DNA from: Costus lasius
Taxonomy: Eukaryota > Streptophyta > Magnoliopsida > Zingiberales > Costaceae
Assembly: GCA_027563935.2 (NCBI GenBank)
Contig: CM050446.2
Span: 125,256,499 to 125,320,498 of the forward strand
DNA: 64,000 bases
Reading direction: 5' to 3'
Shown here: piece after piece, positions 60,984 through 64,000 of the stretch
Layout: the number at the start of each line of letters is the position of its first letter
Numbering within the stretch: the stretch's first letter is position 1
Notes under the pieces: model-generated
Told to the model about the DNA's origin: nothing
The model's database searches: none
What the model saw: the letters and a program-made list of their open reading frames with translations, nothing else
Program-made: the position numbers and the translations under genes

Positions 60984-62580
60984 TTAAACTGGACTTGTTT
61001 TAAATGATTTCTGCTCTCACTATTTGAAATTCGTATTGACAACCCACAAAGTCAATCGGGAAGTTTAAGACTTCCTAGTGAGATGGGATCCTTATTTCAC
61101 ATGAGGCTTCGCGTCCCACGAGGGTGGGATGAGATGCACAAAGTAACCCATGCTTCCTAAGGTGGGCGCGCCGGCCGGTTGCTCCAAGCAACTCCCCTTG
61201 TCGAGACAGTCTGGGCATTTCATGTCCAGCGAGGGCTGGATACAACATGAAACCTTTACCTCTCAACGATGCCTCTAGACTTTCACCATGTGCCCAGCAC
61301 ATGTGAACTTCTAGTCAAGTCCATTCCTAACCGTTATGCCCAGGGCCAACGAGTTTCCTTGCGAAGGCACGCCCAGGTTAAAACTGGACTGGGGAAACCA
61401 TTGCCACCACGCACTTTCTAAAGATAAGTGGGTGTGTCCCACGAGGGTGGGAAACAATTCACAACTCCACTGATCGATAGCTTAGTGAGGGCTACGCGTT
61501 AGAAGGCTACCAGACTTGATATTTTAATTGAGGGTTTTTGTTTAAGGTCTCATCATCTCAGTTTTATCTTATGTCTATCATTACAGGCATGCAATCCTAT
61601 AGTGATAACATAACGGTAAAACATTTGAGGCATGCTTCTGCAGATAATAATTAAAGCAGTAAAGGATGATGTGATCATATCCTATACAAGACATTGAACC
61701 AATCCATGCCATGAAATAGGTTCAACTCTTGTCCTAGAATTCAAGCCCCCAAAAACTAGACCTAGCCTAGCCGACCTCTAGCTTGAACTTCAAGGTTGGC
61801 TCCAAGGTCCCTCTCTCATGGTTTAGCTCTCAAACCCTAGAGGTACACTTTAAAAGTTCCCCATAGGTTCGGCCAATGCCATGGTCTTCCTCCAAGGAAG
61901 GTGCGCCACCATGCAAGGGGCCAAGACTTCTTGCGCCACCAAGCAACCAAGCACCATCTTGCATGCGCCACCTTGCATGCTTGCGCCATCAAGCAAGATG
62001 CGAGCATCAAGGTCCAAGAAGGATGCGCCTAGCCCTTAATCTTCCTCTTAATTTTTACAAAAATAATGAAAAAGATGGCACGCAGGCCGCACAAGGATAC
62101 ATCACAGGCATGCAAGAGGGGCTTGACTCATGATCACAACATTATGCACAATCAAGGTATTTACTCATGCAATTCTACATGCTCATGAAAAACATAAAAT
62201 CTGAAATTTTACTTTTTCACAAAACCAGTTTCTTTTTCTCATCTTCTTCTCACAAGTCTTTTGGTTTATTGCGATTTATTTTTCATGATGATTTCAGAGA
62301 TCCTTTCGGCTGGCAATTTTGTCAGATCAAGAGACTTGGCCAGTCCGAAGACACAATGCCCGTCCTACTTGACAAAATTACGTGCGCCTTTGATCTTTAA
62401 ATCAAACAAGAAAAATAGTCCAAAATTCTAAAAGAGATTGAGAGGATGATAGAAACAAGAAACCCTAATTTTTCTACTTTTAGAAAAATCGATTGCCATG
62501 CATCATGCTATTTACGAAAATAGAGATATGGCATGTGAGCATGGAAGAAAAGCATAAAACATCGTTCGAGTCTTGCAAGT
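60984..62580 (-). other. 5' leader of the copia element with hairpin motifs
   Basis: About 1.6 kb between primer site and gag ATG with no domain ORF. It contains three 16-nt hairpins (61114-61129, 61225-61240, 61437-61452), and a stretch at 61890-62010 with repeated GCGCCA motifs that also occur in the LTR. Short ORFs here (61075, 61876, 62167) are not supported. Confidence 0.7.
61114..61452 (-). ncRNA. three related hairpins in the copia leader RNA
   Basis: Plus-strand forms are TCCCACGAGGGTGGGA at 61114-61129 and 61437-61452, and TCCAGCGAGGGCTGGA at 61225-61240. Each is a perfect 6-bp stem around a GAGG loop (CCTC in the RNA sense). The middle copy changes two stem pairs with compensation, and longer flanks (TTTCATGT/ACATGAAA, 61218-61252) can pair around it. 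A structural role in the leader is inferred. Confidence 0.5.
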
Positions 62581-62593
62581 CGCTCTGATACCA
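62581..62593 (-). other. primer binding site, initiator tRNA-Met type
   Basis: TGGTATCAGAGCG on the minus strand, one base after the 5' LTR end. It is the standard primer site of plant copia elements. Confidence 0.93.
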
Positions 62594-62594
62594 C

Positions 62595-64000
62595 TGTTGG
62601 GAAACCCCGGGGACATTTTACAAATTTTCAGAGTCATGGTCATACATTTACGCAGCGGAAGAATGTCCCCGAAACGGGCCGGTCCCAAAAACCCAGTGAA
62701 GATCGCAAGCAAGGGAGTCGACACGATGAGTTAGGAAATACCTTAAGAGCAATGTGGAGCGATGCCGATGTAGGCGTCCAAGTGTGCGCCCTCTGCAGTC
62801 TCGCACACACGGATCTCTTGAGTTCTCTTCTTCCACGCCCGGTGCTAGCCTCGGGAAGAAGATCCAAGCCTTAGGGAGATGCTCTCCTTCACTTGCGCCA
62901 CCAAGAGAGAGGATGCGCCAAGTTGAGAAGGAAGACTATCCAAACCACCAAGCACTAAAGCTCCTTGCGCCAAGAGGAAAGGAGGAAAAGCTTGCGGTTG
63001 TGGAGGAAGGAAGATGCGCCTCTTCACCTAGCACTCGCCCCTCTTCAATGTTCACGCCTTCAAGGATTGATCATCATCGAAGAGGGGGCGACTAGGGTCA
63101 CATTTATAGGGCAAGAGGCGGTTAGGGTAAGGGCTAGGATCATGACAAGTGTAGGGCTAGGATGAGGAGGTTTGAGATAAGGAAAGTCTCCAAGACATTT
63201 CCATAATTCTCATTCAACCTTTCCTTTTGTTCCCACGTCTTTCCTTGTGCGCCAAGGCCTTGCCTTGCGCCTCAAGCAATGCCATAGAGGCATGCATTCC
63301 ATCCTAGGAAGAGAGGGGAGGCGCCCTTTACTTCCATAATGAAGCAAAGGCGCCAACATGACCCCATTATGCCCTTAGGCGCCTAATGGTTCATGTTTCT
63401 CCCCATTATACCCTTTTAGCCTCTCTTCTCTTCATGAGAACTTGTCATTGGGCCTCATTGGATAATGAGCTAGCCCAAACATCATTGCATGGGTTGATTA
63501 AGCACTTGGATCCAATCTAATGCAACCCTAATCCAAATGTGACCAACCATGGTCAAATACGGGTCAAACTGCCAAAAATGAAGTTTGGCTCCAATAACAT
63601 TCCTCCATCTCATCAGGCCCATTGGCGCTGATGAAATCTCCCAATTAGATCCGAGTTATCTAATAACTCGATCATAAGGCTTCCCGATCAATACGAGAAC
63701 TCAAGTATCAAGGTGTGCGACCCTGTAGGTTCCTCTGACGCTGGCAGTGCTGACCAGAGGTCATCACAAGCAGTGAGTGGCACCTAGCAGTGCATCGCTG
63801 CTACCCAGGTCATTGGAATGGATATCGACATCGACATCCCCATCATCGCAACTAGGTACAGATGCATTACAGTCTCTTTGCCGTACTGATATCTGATTGG
63901 ACAAGTGTGTCACCACTTGTTTTCATCCAATCACATGGCTATGACTAAAACAGGTTCTCACCTGGGTATGGCCATACACTCTCAGTCATAGAACCATAAA
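62595..64000 (-). repeat. 5' LTR of the copia element (partial)
   Basis: The first 1,406 bp (plus-strand order) match 55362-56767 closely. The rest lies outside the window. Confidence 0.93.

Larger units (their letters stand above)
55362..64000 (-). mobile_element. Ty1/copia element (reverse), right LTR cut by window edge
   Basis: Read on the minus strand: 5' LTR (64000+ to 62595), primer site 62593-62581, leader, a damaged gag-pol (60983 to 57337), polypurine tract 57326-57316 and 3' LTR (57315-55362). The 5' LTR should end about 550 bp beyond the window. Domain order (protease, integrase, RT, RNase H) is copia. LTR length near 1.95 kb and the termini suggest the Tork/Angela group, tentatively. 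It is inserted in the reverse Athila-like element. Confidence 0.92.

Overview
The window is nuclear DNA of a flowering plant. The evidence is a plant-type EH/Pan1 gene with 12 GT-AG introns, together with plant transposon lineages: Athila-like Ty3/gypsy, chromovirus-like LTRs, Ty1/copia, a FAR1-type MULE, PIF/Harbinger and hAT. A monocot is possible, but I cannot fix the clade. All identities come from motif recognition by eye; no search was run.

Layout. 1-5.7 kb: remnants of an Athila-like LTR, a reverse chromovirus-like LTR, a decayed hAT transposase (-), an Athila-like gag/protease fragment (-) and a local duplication. 5.4-7.6 kb: a broken Harbinger transposase (+) split by a copia solo LTR with a perfect 5-bp target-site duplication (TSD). 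8.24-13.07 kb: a ~4.8 kb MULE with ~0.6 kb terminal inverted repeats, a dead FAR1-domain gene (-) and a second dead ORF (+). 14.16-16.93 kb: two GC-rich solo LTRs, each with a perfect 5-bp TSD, directly upstream of the gene.

17.36-40.78 kb (+): the only apparently intact host gene. It has 13 coding exons, 3,231 nt and encodes 1,076 aa: two EH domains, a coiled coil and a C-terminal 18-residue repeat. It is an EH/Pan1 protein, a subunit of the endocytic TPLATE complex. Four introns exceed 4 kb and carry a solo LTR, tandem duplications, a low-complexity GC-rich insert and two unrecognised ORFs.

43.4-64 kb: a nested retrotransposon stack. A reverse Athila-like LTR holds a 568-bp telomere-like array. 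Next is a forward Athila-like element (LTR, tRNA-Asp-type primer site, gag, protease, RT, RNase H, start of integrase) with a solo LTR in its gag-pol. Its integrase is broken by a reverse Athila-like element, which is broken in turn by a reverse Ty1/copia element running off the right edge. The copia LTRs are ~99% identical although its coding region is dead. Its leader holds three short hairpins, one with compensatory stem changes.

I found no convincing new multi-gene system. The most notable points are the covarying leader hairpins, the young but dead copia copy, the telomere-like array flanked by direct repeats, the two-ORF MULE, and an LTR with a TATA-like box pointing at the EH gene promoter.
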